Source: an uncultured Oscillospiraceae bacterium
GTDB taxonomy: Bacteria; Bacillota_A; Clostridia; Oscillospirales; Oscillospiraceae
Length of the DNA stretch: 7,928 nt
Assembly: GCA_900757695.1 (NCBI GenBank)
Contig: CAAEOU010000142.1
Coordinates: 1-7,928 of the forward strand
Direction: 5' to 3'
Position numbers and translations under genes: made by a program. Within the stretch, counting starts at the first letter, position 1, and each line of letters begins with the position of its first letter. The notes under the pieces are model-generated. The model saw only the letters and a program-made list of their open reading frames with translations, was not told where the DNA came from and did not search any database. Shown piece after piece: positions 1-6,533 of this stretch.

Positions 1-575
1 AGTTCTTTGGCAGCCCCGGAGACAGCGTTGATGAGATCGCAGAGGTCATGGCCTCTGCGGGACAGGCCTGTGATCTGATCGTCACAACAGGCGGGGTGTC
101 AGTGGGGGACTATGACCTGACCCCGGCGGCCCTGCAGGCGGCAGGGGGAGAGATCCTGATCCAGAATATGCAGCTGAAGCCCGGCGGAAAGTGCTGCTTC
201 GGCACCCTGGGCAAGGCCATTGTCTGCTGCCTGTCCGGCAATCCCGCTTCCAGCATGACGGCCTTCTATGCGGCGGTGCTCCCCATGGTGCGGAAGCTCT
301 GCGGCAGGAAGGACTGGGCGCTGGAAAAAATCCCGGTGACGCTGCTGGAGGATTTCCCAAAGAAGAGCCCAAAGCCCCGGCTGCTTCGGGGCAAGCTGGA
401 GCTTTCCGGCGGCGTGGTAGGAATGTATATTACCGGCGAGCAGGGCAATGGGATCCTGCACACCATGGTGGGCTGCAACGTGCTGGCACTGGTACCGGCG
501 GGAAGCGGGGCGCTTGCCAAAGGGACGGTGCTGGAGGGCTACTGGATGGACGGAAAAAACGGAGGCACATTATGA
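1..575 (+). CDS. moeA: Molybdopterin molybdenumtransferase MoeA, C-terminal part (5' end outside window)
   Basis: MoeA inserts molybdate into adenylylated molybdopterin, the last common step of molybdenum cofactor synthesis, in the cytoplasm. The reading frame is open from the left edge (first whole codon at base 3) and leaves about 190 residues, roughly the C-terminal half of a usual ~400-residue MoeA. Seen directly: the MoCF-domain motif TTGGVSVGDYD (about bases 87-119), the KPGGK loop, and LSGNPAS near base 231, all typical of MoeA. The remainder (about base 310 on) fits the C-terminal beta-barrel domain IV, with GNG and VPAGSGALAKGT stretches. The stop overlaps the next start by four bases (ATGA), so the two genes are likely translationally coupled. 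An ATG at base 48 is internal to the domain, not a real start. A MoeA paralogue with a slightly different role cannot be excluded without the N-terminus. Confidence 0.93.
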   Translation, partial: FFGSPGDSVDEIAEVMASAGQACDLIVTTGGVSVGDYDLTPAALQAAGGEILIQNMQLKPGGKCCFGTLGKAIVCCLSGNPASSMTAFYAAVLPMVRKLCGRKDWALEKIPVTLLEDFPKKSPKPRLLRGKLELSGGVVGMYITGEQGNGILHTMVGCNVLALVPAGSGALAKGTVLEGYWMDGKNGGTL

Positions 576-1594
576 AAAAAGTAAGAGTAGAAGATGCGGT
601 GGGCATGACCCTCTGCCATGATATTACGGCCATTGACGACCGCTTTAAGGGTGCGGCCTTTCACCGGGGACAGGTGATCACAGAGGAAGATGTGGAAAAG
701 CTCAAGAATATCGGCAAGCAGCACATCTTTATCTGGGAGGAAAACGCCGGGGAGATCCACGAGGAGGATGCGGCCCTTCGCCTGTCCAAGCTCTGTGCGG
801 TGGAGGGCGGCGTGTACTCCGGCCCCAGCGAGGGCAAGATGGTACAGAAGGCAGGCGTCCGGGGGATGTTCCGGGTGAATGTGCCCCTCCAGCGGGCCAT
901 CAACTCCATTGGAGATATCACCATCAGCTCCATTCCCGACCACTATCCCGTGGAGGAGGGCGGAAAGCTCTGCTCCATGCGGATCATTCCCCTGACCACC
1001 CAGGAGAGCCAGATCATCGAGGCCGAGCGCCTATGTCGGGAGGCTTCCGAGCCCCTGATGCAGCTGCTTCCATACAAGCCCCTGAAGGTGGCCTTTATCA
1101 TCACCGGCAGCGAGATCTATTCCGGCCGGATTTCGGACAAATTTGAGCCGGTGCTCCGGGCCAAGGTGGGGCAGTATCCCAGCCAGATCATCGGATGTAA
1201 GATCTGCGACGATGATCTTCCCATGCTGAAGGCTGCCCTGAAGGAATTTATGGATGCCGGGGCGGATCTGATCCTGATGACCGGCGGCATGAGCGTAGAC
1301 CCCGATGACCTGACCCCCACGGCCATTGCCGATGCCGGGGCAGAGGTGGTCACCTATGGCATGCCCTCCCAGCCCGGCAATATGCTGCTGGTGGCCTATG
1401 CGGGAAAGACCTGCATCGTGGGCGTACCCGGGGCGGCGGTAAAGCTGCCCACCACCACGCTGGATGTGGTACTGCCCCAGATCTTTACCGGGGTGAAATT
1501 CAAAAAGGAAGACTTTGTACGGTTGGGAGACGGCGGCTTCTGCCAGAGCTGTGACGGCTGCCACTGGCCCAACTGTACCTTTGGACGGTATTGA
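572..1594 (+). CDS. MoeA-like molybdopterin-binding protein with C-terminal Cys cluster
   Basis: 340 residues, starting at the ATG that overlaps the moeA stop; GGAGG at 561-565 sits six bases upstream. Residues 1-165 have no motif I can name, although MKKVRVEDAVGMTLCHDI resembles the opening of MoeA-type domains. Residues about 170-306 form a MoCF (MoeA/MoaB/Mog) molybdopterin-binding domain: TGSEIYSGRI at 178-187, TGGMSVDPDDLTP at 237-249, PGNM at 268-271 and GVPGAA at 284-289. The MoeA domain IV barrel is absent. The tail instead carries four cysteines, C324, C327, C330 and C335 (CX2CX2CX5C, followed by TFGRY), a spacing that could bind an iron-sulfur cluster or another metal. Its place between moeA and moaA argues for a role in Moco synthesis, delivery or regulation. 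The exact step is unknown; an accessory or alternative MoeA-like factor is my inference. The open frame extends upstream to 191, but that stretch overlaps moeA and is not coding. Confidence 0.88.
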   Translation: MKKVRVEDAVGMTLCHDITAIDDRFKGAAFHRGQVITEEDVEKLKNIGKQHIFIWEENAGEIHEEDAALRLSKLCAVEGGVYSGPSEGKMVQKAGVRGMFRVNVPLQRAINSIGDITISSIPDHYPVEEGGKLCSMRIIPLTTQESQIIEAERLCREASEPLMQLLPYKPLKVAFIITGSEIYSGRISDKFEPVLRAKVGQYPSQIIGCKICDDDLPMLKAALKEFMDAGADLILMTGGMSVDPDDLTPTAIADAGAEVVTYGMPSQPGNMLLVAYAGKTCIVGVPGAAVKLPTTTLDVVLPQIFTGVKFKKEDFVRLGDGGFCQSCDGCHWPNCTFGRY

Positions 1595-1596
1595 GC

Positions 1597-2550
1597 ATGA
1601 GAGATAAATTTGACCGGGAGATCACCTATCTCCGGGTGTCAATCACAGACCGCTGCAACCTCCGGTGCCGGTATTGTATGCCGGAGGAAGGGGTGTGCAA
1701 GCTGGCCCATCAGGATATCCTCCGGTATGAGGAGATCACCGAGATCGTGGAGATGGCGGCGGAACTGGGGATTCGCAAGGTCCGTGTTACCGGCGGGGAG
1801 CCGTTGGTGCGGCTGGGCTGCCCGGAGCTGTGCGGCCAAATCGCTGCGATCCCGGGCATTGAAGAGGTGGTAATCACCACCAACGGCGTACTGCTGGAGC
1901 AGCAGGCCCGGGCATTAAAGGATGCCGGAGTCCGCCGGGTGAATGTGAGCCTTGACACCATGGATTCGGACAAGTACAAAACCATCACCGGCGGCGGAGA
2001 TATTCAGAAGGTGCTCCGTGGCATTGAAGCGGCCCGTCAGGTGGGGATGACCCCCATCAAGATCAATACGGTTCTGATCGGCGGCTTTAATGACAATGAG
2101 ATCCCGGACTTTGTGGAAATGACCCGGGAGCAGCCTGTGGAGCTGCGGTTTATTGAGCTGATGCCCATGGGCCCCGGGGCGGAATTTGGGGACAGTGCCT
2201 ACCTGCCGGGGCAAACGGTGCTGGATCGTGTGCCGGAGCTGAAGCCTCTGCCCGGAGACGGCGGTGTGGCACGGCTCTATCAGCTGCCGGGGGCAGCAGG
2301 ACGTGTGGGGCTGATCAGTCCTTTGAGCCGCCATTTCTGCGGCAGCTGCAACCGCCTGCGCCTGACGGCAGAGGGGGCGCTAAAGCCCTGCCTGCACTCT
2401 TCCCAGGAGATCCCCCTGCGGGGCCTCCATGGGGCGGCACTGCGGGAGGCCATGGAGAATGCCATCTGGGCCAAGCCCAAGATGCATGGGGCTTTGGATG
2501 CCCATCACAGCAGTGAGGCCGGACGAAACATGAATACCATTGGAGGATGA
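1597..2550 (+). CDS. moaA: GTP 3',8-cyclase MoaA (radical SAM)
   Basis: MoaA is the radical S-adenosylmethionine enzyme that cyclises GTP to 3',8-cyclo-7,8-dihydro-GTP, the first step of molybdopterin synthesis. The 317-residue product has the N-terminal 4Fe-4S motif CNLRCRYC (C20, C24, C27), the SAM-binding TGGEP at 65-69, and the second, GTP-binding cluster cysteines C248, C251 and C265 in HFCGSCNRLRLT...KPC. R253 and R255 match the arginines that contact substrate in this family. It ends in Gly-Gly, the conserved MoaA C-terminal tail that reaches into the active site. I prefer the ATG at 1597: a GGACGG-like ribosome site ends eight bases upstream. A TTG at 1591 that overlaps the previous stop is a possible alternative adding two residues. 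The length is slightly short for MoaA, but all catalytic elements are present. Confidence 0.97.
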   Translation: MRDKFDREITYLRVSITDRCNLRCRYCMPEEGVCKLAHQDILRYEEITEIVEMAAELGIRKVRVTGGEPLVRLGCPELCGQIAAIPGIEEVVITTNGVLLEQQARALKDAGVRRVNVSLDTMDSDKYKTITGGGDIQKVLRGIEAARQVGMTPIKINTVLIGGFNDNEIPDFVEMTREQPVELRFIELMPMGPGAEFGDSAYLPGQTVLDRVPELKPLPGDGGVARLYQLPGAAGRVGLISPLSRHFCGSCNRLRLTAEGALKPCLHSSQEIPLRGLHGAALREAMENAIWAKPKMHGALDAHHSSEAGRNMNTIGG

Positions 2551-2553
2551 CGC

Positions 2554-3036
2554 ATGGATTTTTCACATTTTAATGAATCCGGCCGGGCCCGGATGGTCAA
2601 CGTGGGAGAGAAGCAGGAGACAAAGCGCACGGCCATTGCCGCAGGGCGGGTGCTGGTGAATCGGAAGACGCTGGAGCTGATCCGCACCGGCGGGCTAAAA
2701 AAGGGCGATGTATTGGGCACCGCACAGATTGGCGGCATTATGGGCGCAAAGAATACCCCCCATATCATCCCCATGTGCCACCCCATTATGATCACCGGGG
2801 TGGACATAGATTTCCGTCTCAATGACGAGGACTGCGCCGTGGAGATCACCGCTACCACCTCCTGCACCGGTGCCACCGGTGTGGAGATGGAGGCCCTGAC
2901 GGCGGTATCGGTGGCGGCGCTGACCGTATATGATATGTGTAAGGCGGTGCAGCGGGATATGGTCATCGACAATATCCGGCTGCTGCGGAAGACCGGCGGC
3001 AAGTCCGGGGACTTTATCAGAGAGGAGCAGGCATGA
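2554..3036 (+). CDS. moaC: Cyclic pyranopterin monophosphate synthase MoaC
   Basis: MoaC works directly after MoaA, rearranging the 3',8-cyclo-GTP product into cyclic pyranopterin monophosphate. The 160 residues are full length for the family. Diagnostic motifs are all visible: KRTAIAAGRV near residue 24, KKGDVLGTAQIGGIMGAK at 49-66, PMCHPI at 73-78 with active-site H76, GVEMEALTAVS with E111 and E113, and YDMCKA with D127 and K130. GGAGG at 2542-2546, inside the end of moaA, gives a seven-base spacing to the ATG. The gap to moaA is three bases, and the stop overlaps the next start by ATGA. It therefore belongs to the same transcript, and the adjacent moaA-moaC order matches their consecutive reactions. 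Confidence 0.97.
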   Translation: MDFSHFNESGRARMVNVGEKQETKRTAIAAGRVLVNRKTLELIRTGGLKKGDVLGTAQIGGIMGAKNTPHIIPMCHPIMITGVDIDFRLNDEDCAVEITATTSCTGATGVEMEALTAVSVAALTVYDMCKAVQRDMVIDNIRLLRKTGGKSGDFIREEQA

Positions 3037-3551
3037 TGGAATGGACAGCAGCGGTAATCACCGTCAGCGACAAGGGAAGCCGGGGAGAGCGGGTGGACAC
3101 CAGCGGCCCGGCATTGCAGGAGATGCTGAAGGAGGCCGGGTATCAGGTGGTCTACACCAAGATCATCCCGGATGAATATGACCAGATCGCAGACGAGCTG
3201 CGCCATTGCAGCGATGACCTGAAGGTGTGCCTTGCCCTGACCACCGGCGGCACGGGATTTTCCCCCCGGGATATCACCCCGGAGGCCACGCTGTCGGTGA
3301 TCGAGCGGGAGACCAGAGGCATCCCGGAGGCCATGCGGGCCTTCAGCATGACCATTACGGATAAGGCATGCCTGAGCCGGGAGGCGGCAGGCATTCGGGG
3401 AGAGACCCTGATCGTGAATCTGCCCGGCAGCCGGAAGGCTTCCACGGAGAACCTCTCGGCGGTCTTGAAGCCAATCCACCATGGCATTGAGATCCTCCGG
3501 GGTGAAACCGCCAACTGCGGCGAAGAGCATCCCCATCATCACCACCAATAA
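3033..3551 (+). CDS. moaB: MogA/MoaB family molybdopterin adenylyltransferase, with C-terminal His-rich tail
   Basis: The family binds molybdopterin and, in Mog-type members, adenylylates it for MoeA. The 172-residue protein is a single MoCF domain: ITVSDKGSRGE at 9-19, DTSGP at 22-26, TTGGTGFSPRDITPEA at 70-85 and NLPGS at 129-133. Motifs alone do not separate MoaB from Mog; as the only such gene in the cluster it probably acts as the adenylyltransferase. The start overlaps the moaC stop (ATGATG); either ATG (3033 or 3036) is usable behind GAGGAG at 3022-3027. The protein ends EEHPHHHHQ, a natural histidine-rich tail beyond the folded domain that could bind divalent metal. This is the last gene of the operon and is followed by a strong hairpin. 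Confidence 0.93.
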   Translation: MMEWTAAVITVSDKGSRGERVDTSGPALQEMLKEAGYQVVYTKIIPDEYDQIADELRHCSDDLKVCLALTTGGTGFSPRDITPEATLSVIERETRGIPEAMRAFSMTITDKACLSREAAGIRGETLIVNLPGSRKASTENLSAVLKPIHHGIEILRGETANCGEEHPHHHHQ

Positions 3552-3562
3552 AGCAAAGAGAT

Positions 3563-3602
3563 AAGCCCCATCCACAGCTGATTTGCACTGTGGATGGGGC
3601 TT
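3563..3602. terminator. Bidirectional intrinsic terminator between convergent genes
   Basis: A perfect 15-bp inverted repeat, AAGCCCCATCCACAG (3563-3577) and CTGTGGATGGGGCTT (3588-3602), surrounds a 10-base loop. It lies in the 63-base gap between the Moco operon (+) and the DUF4097 gene (-), so it can end both transcripts. The T-rich tail is weak on the + strand (CTTTGCTGTG) and better on the - strand (ATCTCTTTGCTTTATT). GCAAAG (3553-3558) and CTTTGC (3600-3605) can also pair at the base of the stem. Confidence 0.8.
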
Positions 3603-3614
3603 TGCTGTGTGGGG

Positions 3615-4511
3615 TCAGCTGCGGATGGTCACATCGCCGCTGGTGGTGCTGATGTCAATAAGGGCCTCGGCGCCGGGATCGGTTCCCTGAATGTCCATGT
3701 CGCCGCTGACGGTGGAAACGGAACCGGTGCGGTGGGCCGGGGAACCGCTGAGATCCATTTGAATGTCACCGGAGGTGGTGTCCAGACTGACATTGCCGGA
3801 GATCACGGCGTCAATATCCATATCACCGCTGGTGGTGGAAAAGCGGGTATCACCGGAGAAGCTGCTGCGGCTTATCTCGATTTCCCCGGAAGTGGTGCTC
3901 ATGGACAGCTCGCCATTGACGGCGGCGTCCTGCAATTCCATGTCTCCGGAGGCAGCATCCAGTGTCAACGTGCCGGAAACGGTCAGACGACCCACGGAGA
4001 TATCCCCGGAGCTGGTCGCAATGTCCAGTGTCTCGCAGTCGATATCCGTCAGATCCACATCGCCGGACAGGGTCATCACGGAGACATGGAGGCCCGCCGG
4101 CAGGGATACTCGGATCTCATCGGAGTCCGTTCCAAAGTGGAAGCCGAAAAAGCGGTCATTATTTGTTTTTACGGGATTCGGCGTAAAGGTAAAGGTGGAA
4201 TCCCCGGCGGGGGTGGATTCCAGATTGGAGGAATAGGCCGTGCCCGTGGCGTCACTGTAGCGGATGTGGACGTTTTCATCGGCGGAACGGGTGAAGGTGA
4301 TGTCCTCGTCGGAGAGCATAAACCGGAGGGACTGGGCCTCTGCCGGGGTCACGGTCAGGGAACGCTGCCCCTTGATGACGCCGGTCGTGGGAACGGCAGA
4401 GCCCCGCAGCTCCGGCCATGCGCCCTGCACATACCCGGCTCCGGCGGCAGCTCCGCCGCAGAGCATCAGTACCAGTCCGGCGATCAGGCAGATTCTTGTG
4501 AATTTCTTCAT
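3615..4511 (-). CDS. DUF4097-type beta-strand repeat protein, membrane-anchored
   Basis: 298 residues. Residues 1-29 are a basic start (MKKFTR) followed by a hydrophobic span rich in L, G and A, a signal anchor or signal peptide; C18 is preceded by LML, which is a poor lipobox. The rest is polar and outside the membrane. From about residue 135 there are eight S-G-[DE] turns, at 149, 168, 188, 208, 228, 247, 269 and 291, mostly written TTSGD[IM], every 19-22 residues. This is the signature of DUF4097 strand repeats, expected to stack as a beta-solenoid-like sheet. The molecular role is not established; family members are usually linked to envelope stress or surface sensing (family knowledge, loosely held). 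AAAGGAG lies six bases before the ATG, inside the end of the HAAS gene, so it is co-transcribed with HAAS and padR. Confidence 0.85.
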   Translation of the reverse strand: MKKFTRICLIAGLVLMLCGGAAAGAGYVQGAWPELRGSAVPTTGVIKGQRSLTVTPAEAQSLRFMLSDEDITFTRSADENVHIRYSDATGTAYSSNLESTPAGDSTFTFTPNPVKTNNDRFFGFHFGTDSDEIRVSLPAGLHVSVMTLSGDVDLTDIDCETLDIATSSGDISVGRLTVSGTLTLDAASGDMELQDAAVNGELSMSTTSGEIEISRSSFSGDTRFSTTSGDMDIDAVISGNVSLDTTSGDIQMDLSGSPAHRTGSVSTVSGDMDIQGTDPGAEALIDISTTSGDVTIRS

Positions 4512-4514
4512 GAC

Positions 4515-5114
4515 TTACTCCTTTCCACGAAGCTTCCGGAAGCACCAGCGGTGCAGCCGGGCAAACAGCCTCAGCAGCCACAGACTCAGGGGCAGCAGCA
4601 GGAAGCCAATGCCCGCAGTGAGCAGGCAGCCGCCGCACACAAAGATCCGTGCAGCCAGACTCACCGGATCAAAGGCCGGGATCAGGCTGACCACGGCACC
4701 GGCGATACCCGCCAGAATCATTGCCCCGGCGGAGATCAAGAGCGCACCCAGTACAGACCAGATGGCCGCTTCCAGCCCGAGAACCAGGCAGAAAAGCGTC
4801 AGCCACAGGGGGCTGAGGACAATGGCAAGGGCCAGCGCTGCGCCGGTGAAGCGGCGTGCCTTTGGAGGCTCCGGGGCAGAAGCTTCATACTGGAAGGGGG
4901 GTGCGGCAGGGGGCTCCGATTCCCGCTGGGATAGGATTTTCCGGGAAAGCTCTTCAATGGAGCCAAGGGATGCAATGGCCGCTTCCTCGGTCATGCCGTC
5001 CTCCACCCGGTCGTCAATGGCCTCTACATAATAGTCCAGCAGAGGGCGGACCTCATCCGGGGGCAGCTGGGATAAAGCCCCGCCCAATGCGTTGATAAAT
5101 TCAAGCTTCTTCAC
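4515..5114 (-). CDS. HAAS/DUF1700 domain membrane protein
   Basis: 199 residues from a GTG start at 5114 (minus-strand reading). Residues 1-62 (KKLEFINALGGALSQLPPDE...YYVEAIDDRVEDGMTEEAAIASLGS) match the helical HAAS domain, which in Firmicutes typically accompanies a PadR regulator. A proline-rich linker (about 68-86) follows. Three to four hydrophobic segments then span about residues 90-113, 115-145 and 153-183, ending in a basic cytoplasmic tail. A TTG at 5120 is in frame and would add two residues, but it lies only three bases from AAAGGAG (5121-5130 region). The GTG lies nine bases away and gives the family-typical beginning, so I prefer it. The start overlaps the end of padR and the gene ends three bases before the DUF4097 start. 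It is probably the membrane sensor or partner of the PadR protein; that role is inferred from context. Confidence 0.85.
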   Translation of the reverse strand: MKKLEFINALGGALSQLPPDEVRPLLDYYVEAIDDRVEDGMTEEAAIASLGSIEELSRKILSQRESEPPAAPPFQYEASAPEPPKARRFTGAALALAIVLSPLWLTLFCLVLGLEAAIWSVLGALLISAGAMILAGIAGAVVSLIPAFDPVSLAARIFVCGGCLLTAGIGFLLLPLSLWLLRLFARLHRWCFRKLRGKE

Positions 5115-5424
5115 GTTCAAACTCTCCTTTGATAAAGGAATAGACCTGCATGACAGACTCCCATTCCGTCAGAAAATCCCGGATCCGGCCAATGCCCTTG
5201 GGCGTGATGCTGTAATACTTTCGCAGGCGGGAGGCGTGCTCCCGGCTGTAGGTGGTAAGGCATCCGATGGCTTCCAGACGGCGGAGAATGGGATACAGGG
5301 TGGATTCCGAGATGGTCATGTGGGGGGAGATGTCCTTGAGGATCTGGTAGCCGTAGGAATCGGCCTTCAGCAGCGCCGACAGCACCACCACATCCAGAAC
5401 GCCCCGTTTCAGCTGTGTATCCAT
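5101..5424 (-). CDS. PadR family transcriptional regulator
   Basis: A 107-residue winged-helix DNA-binding protein of the short PadR class. Seen: KRGVLDVVVLSALLKADSYGYQI at 6-28, the recognition helix region ISESTLYPILRRLE at 38-51 and the wing KYYSITPKG at 69-77, followed by a C-terminal helix for dimerisation. PadR proteins usually repress their own operon, with relief by ligand or stress. The gene is first in a PadR-HAAS-DUF4097 operon and overlaps the HAAS gene by about 14 bases. The ATG at 5424 has AGGAGG (cctcct at 5431-5436) six bases upstream. A promoter with a palindrome over its -10 box lies just beyond, which supports autorepression. The ligand is not evident. Confidence 0.93.
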   Translation of the reverse strand: MDTQLKRGVLDVVVLSALLKADSYGYQILKDISPHMTISESTLYPILRRLEAIGCLTTYSREHASRLRKYYSITPKGIGRIRDFLTEWESVMQVYSFIKGEFEREEA

Positions 5425-5444
5425 AGTATACCTCCTGATGGATT

Positions 5445-5465
5445 ATACTATATATCACATAGTAT
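5445..5465. promoter_or_regulatory. Likely PadR operator (inverted repeat over the -10 box)
   Basis: ATACTAT (5445-5451) and ATAGTAT (5459-5465) form a perfect 7-bp inverted repeat with a 7-base centre. It covers the -10 box and part of the spacer of the padR promoter, so a bound dimer would block polymerase. Assigning it to PadR rests on position and on dimeric winged-helix binding, not on a known consensus. Confidence 0.6.
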
Positions 5466-5475
5466 GATGTGTCAA
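5447..5475 (-). promoter_or_regulatory. Sigma-A-type promoter of the PadR operon
   Basis: On the minus strand, TTGACA (5475-5470) is a perfect -35 box and TATAGT (5452-5447) is a -10 box, with a 17-bp spacer. Transcription would start near 5440, leaving a very short leader that contains AGGAGG before the padR ATG. Confidence 0.75.
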
Positions 5476-5490
5476 GAGGTAAAATAAAAT

Positions 5491-5507
5491 ACCGCCGGGG
5501 AGGCGGT
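5491..5507 (-). terminator. Second intrinsic terminator after merR
   Basis: On the minus strand, ACCGCC and GGCGGT pair (6 bp, 5-base loop) and are followed at once by ATTTTATTTTA, a good T-rich tail. It lies 16 bases upstream of the padR -35 box and would insulate that promoter from merR read-through. Confidence 0.65.
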
Positions 5508-5529
5508 GAGAAACCGGAGAGAAACGGAA

Positions 5530-5563
5530 ATGGGCGTGCCGCAGTGCATTGCGGCACGCCCAT
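5530..5563 (-). terminator. Intrinsic terminator of merR
   Basis: A perfect 14-bp inverted repeat, ATGGGCGTGCCGCA (5530-5543) and its complement (5550-5563), has a 6-base loop and starts 15 bases past the merR stop. On the minus strand it is followed by TTTCCGTTTCTC, an interrupted T-rich tail. The stem is very stable, so it probably terminates transcription or protects the 3' end. Confidence 0.7.
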
Positions 5564-5578
5564 GGGGCATTGTGCATA

Positions 5579-6406
5579 TTATTCGGCGGCTTCGGTGGGC
5601 GGCTCAATGGGAATCCATACATCAAAGTAGCCGGTAAGACCGTCTCCCTCGGCCACAGAGCAGAGCAGGTTGCCTCTGGCAGGGCCGCAGATGGTAAGGT
5701 CATGGGCCTCACAGTAGTCCACCATATAGCGGATCAGCTGGGGGGAGAAATTGCCCTTGCCGGTGTTGGTGAATACCGAGTGGAGGCTCAGCTGGGCGGG
5801 GATGTGTACCACAGGGGGTGCGGTGCTGACGTTCAGCAGCTTGACATAGGGCATCCCCAGACTCAGGCCCCATGCATAGTCCTTGCCGCCCTCGGAAAGC
5901 AGATCCTCTTTTTCAATCTCAAAGCACCGGCGGGTAAAGGGCATGAGCCCCAGCCAGTTGTGGCTGAGCTTTTGCAGGGCCGGAGAGTTCCGATAGGTGT
6001 CGGTATAGCGGTTGAGATAACGGATATATTCCGGGCTCTCGGCGATCTCACAGACGCCCAGCATATCCTTGGAGAGCTGGAGATCCTTCCGGTATTCCTC
6101 AGACCGCTGCAGCAGCAGCTCACACCGGGCGATGGCGGCCCGAAGCTCATCCTCTTTCTTGAGGAACAGCTCGCCCAATTGATTGGAGGAGGGGATCTTT
6201 ACCATGTCGGCGATCTGGTCGATGGAGAAGCCGAAGTTTTTGAACCAGAGGCAGTCCAGCAGAAAGTTGATATCCCAGAAATCGTAATAGCGGTAGTCAT
6301 TGTGCTTGCCCTTCATGGGCATCACAACGCCCTTCTTTTCGTAGTAGCGCAGCAAGTCCGGTGAAATCCCAAGGATTTTTGCCACGTCACCGATTTTATA
6401 CATCAT
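5579..6406 (-). CDS. MerR family transcriptional regulator with GyrI-like effector domain
   Basis: 275 residues. Residues 1-72 are a MerR winged helix-turn-helix: YKIGDVAKILGISPDLLRYYEKKGV, then the wing YRYYDFWDINFL and GFSIDQIADM. A coiled-coil dimerisation helix covers about 76-115 (LFLKKEDELRAAIARCELLLQRSEEY). Residues about 120-268 resemble the GyrI-like/BmrR-type small-molecule-binding domain, ending in GYFDVWIPIE, a characteristic last strand. There is no cysteine pattern of a metal sensor, so an organic, probably hydrophobic ligand is inferred. The ATG at 6406 has AAGGAGG (6414-6420) seven bases upstream; the next codon is also ATG, but that spacing is longer. It is divergent from the cyclase-family gene, whose promoter has the long spacer MerR proteins act on. 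It most likely activates that gene, and perhaps controls itself. Confidence 0.92.
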   Translation of the reverse strand: MMYKIGDVAKILGISPDLLRYYEKKGVVMPMKGKHNDYRYYDFWDINFLLDCLWFKNFGFSIDQIADMVKIPSSNQLGELFLKKEDELRAAIARCELLLQRSEEYRKDLQLSKDMLGVCEIAESPEYIRYLNRYTDTYRNSPALQKLSHNWLGLMPFTRRCFEIEKEDLLSEGGKDYAWGLSLGMPYVKLLNVSTAPPVVHIPAQLSLHSVFTNTGKGNFSPQLIRYMVDYCEAHDLTICGPARGNLLCSVAEGDGLTGYFDVWIPIEPPTEAAE

Positions 6407-6447
6407 GGAGATTCCTCCTTGTTTCCAGCGTATAAAGCGTACAACAT

Positions 6448-6476
6448 ATTATATGATACTTTGACAAAAAAGGCAA
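6448..6476 (-). promoter_or_regulatory. Promoter of merR
   Basis: On the minus strand, TTGCCT (6476-6471), a 17-bp spacer and TATAAT (6453-6448) form a normal sigma-A promoter. The transcript would begin near 6441, about 35 bases before the merR start. The spacer is of standard length, so it should be active without help. Confidence 0.65.
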
Positions 6477-6533
6477 GCAAATATCAACGGCTACAACCGC
6501 TTGTTTGTGACAGAAAGAAATTGAAAAAAGGGG

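Noticed and set aside
191..571. Upstream extension of the MoeA-like gene
   Set aside because: The frame is open by chance but overlaps moeA. The ATG at 572 has a ribosome site and the family-like beginning.
2505..3575. A 356-residue open frame on the - strand
   Set aside because: It is antisense to moaC and moaB, which have complete conserved motifs, and its translation shows no family features.
3594..4934. A 446-residue open frame on the + strand
   Set aside because: It lies antisense to the DUF4097 and HAAS genes. Its glycine-rich, repetitive translation is the shadow of the repeated TTSGD codons, and no ribosome site precedes it.
5549..6364. A 271-residue open frame on the + strand
   Set aside because: It is antisense to merR, whose helix-turn-helix and effector domain are clear.
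6461..6489. TTGACA at 6461 as a + strand -35 box
   Set aside because: No acceptable -10 box lies 16-19 bp downstream, whereas TTGACT at 6534 has one.
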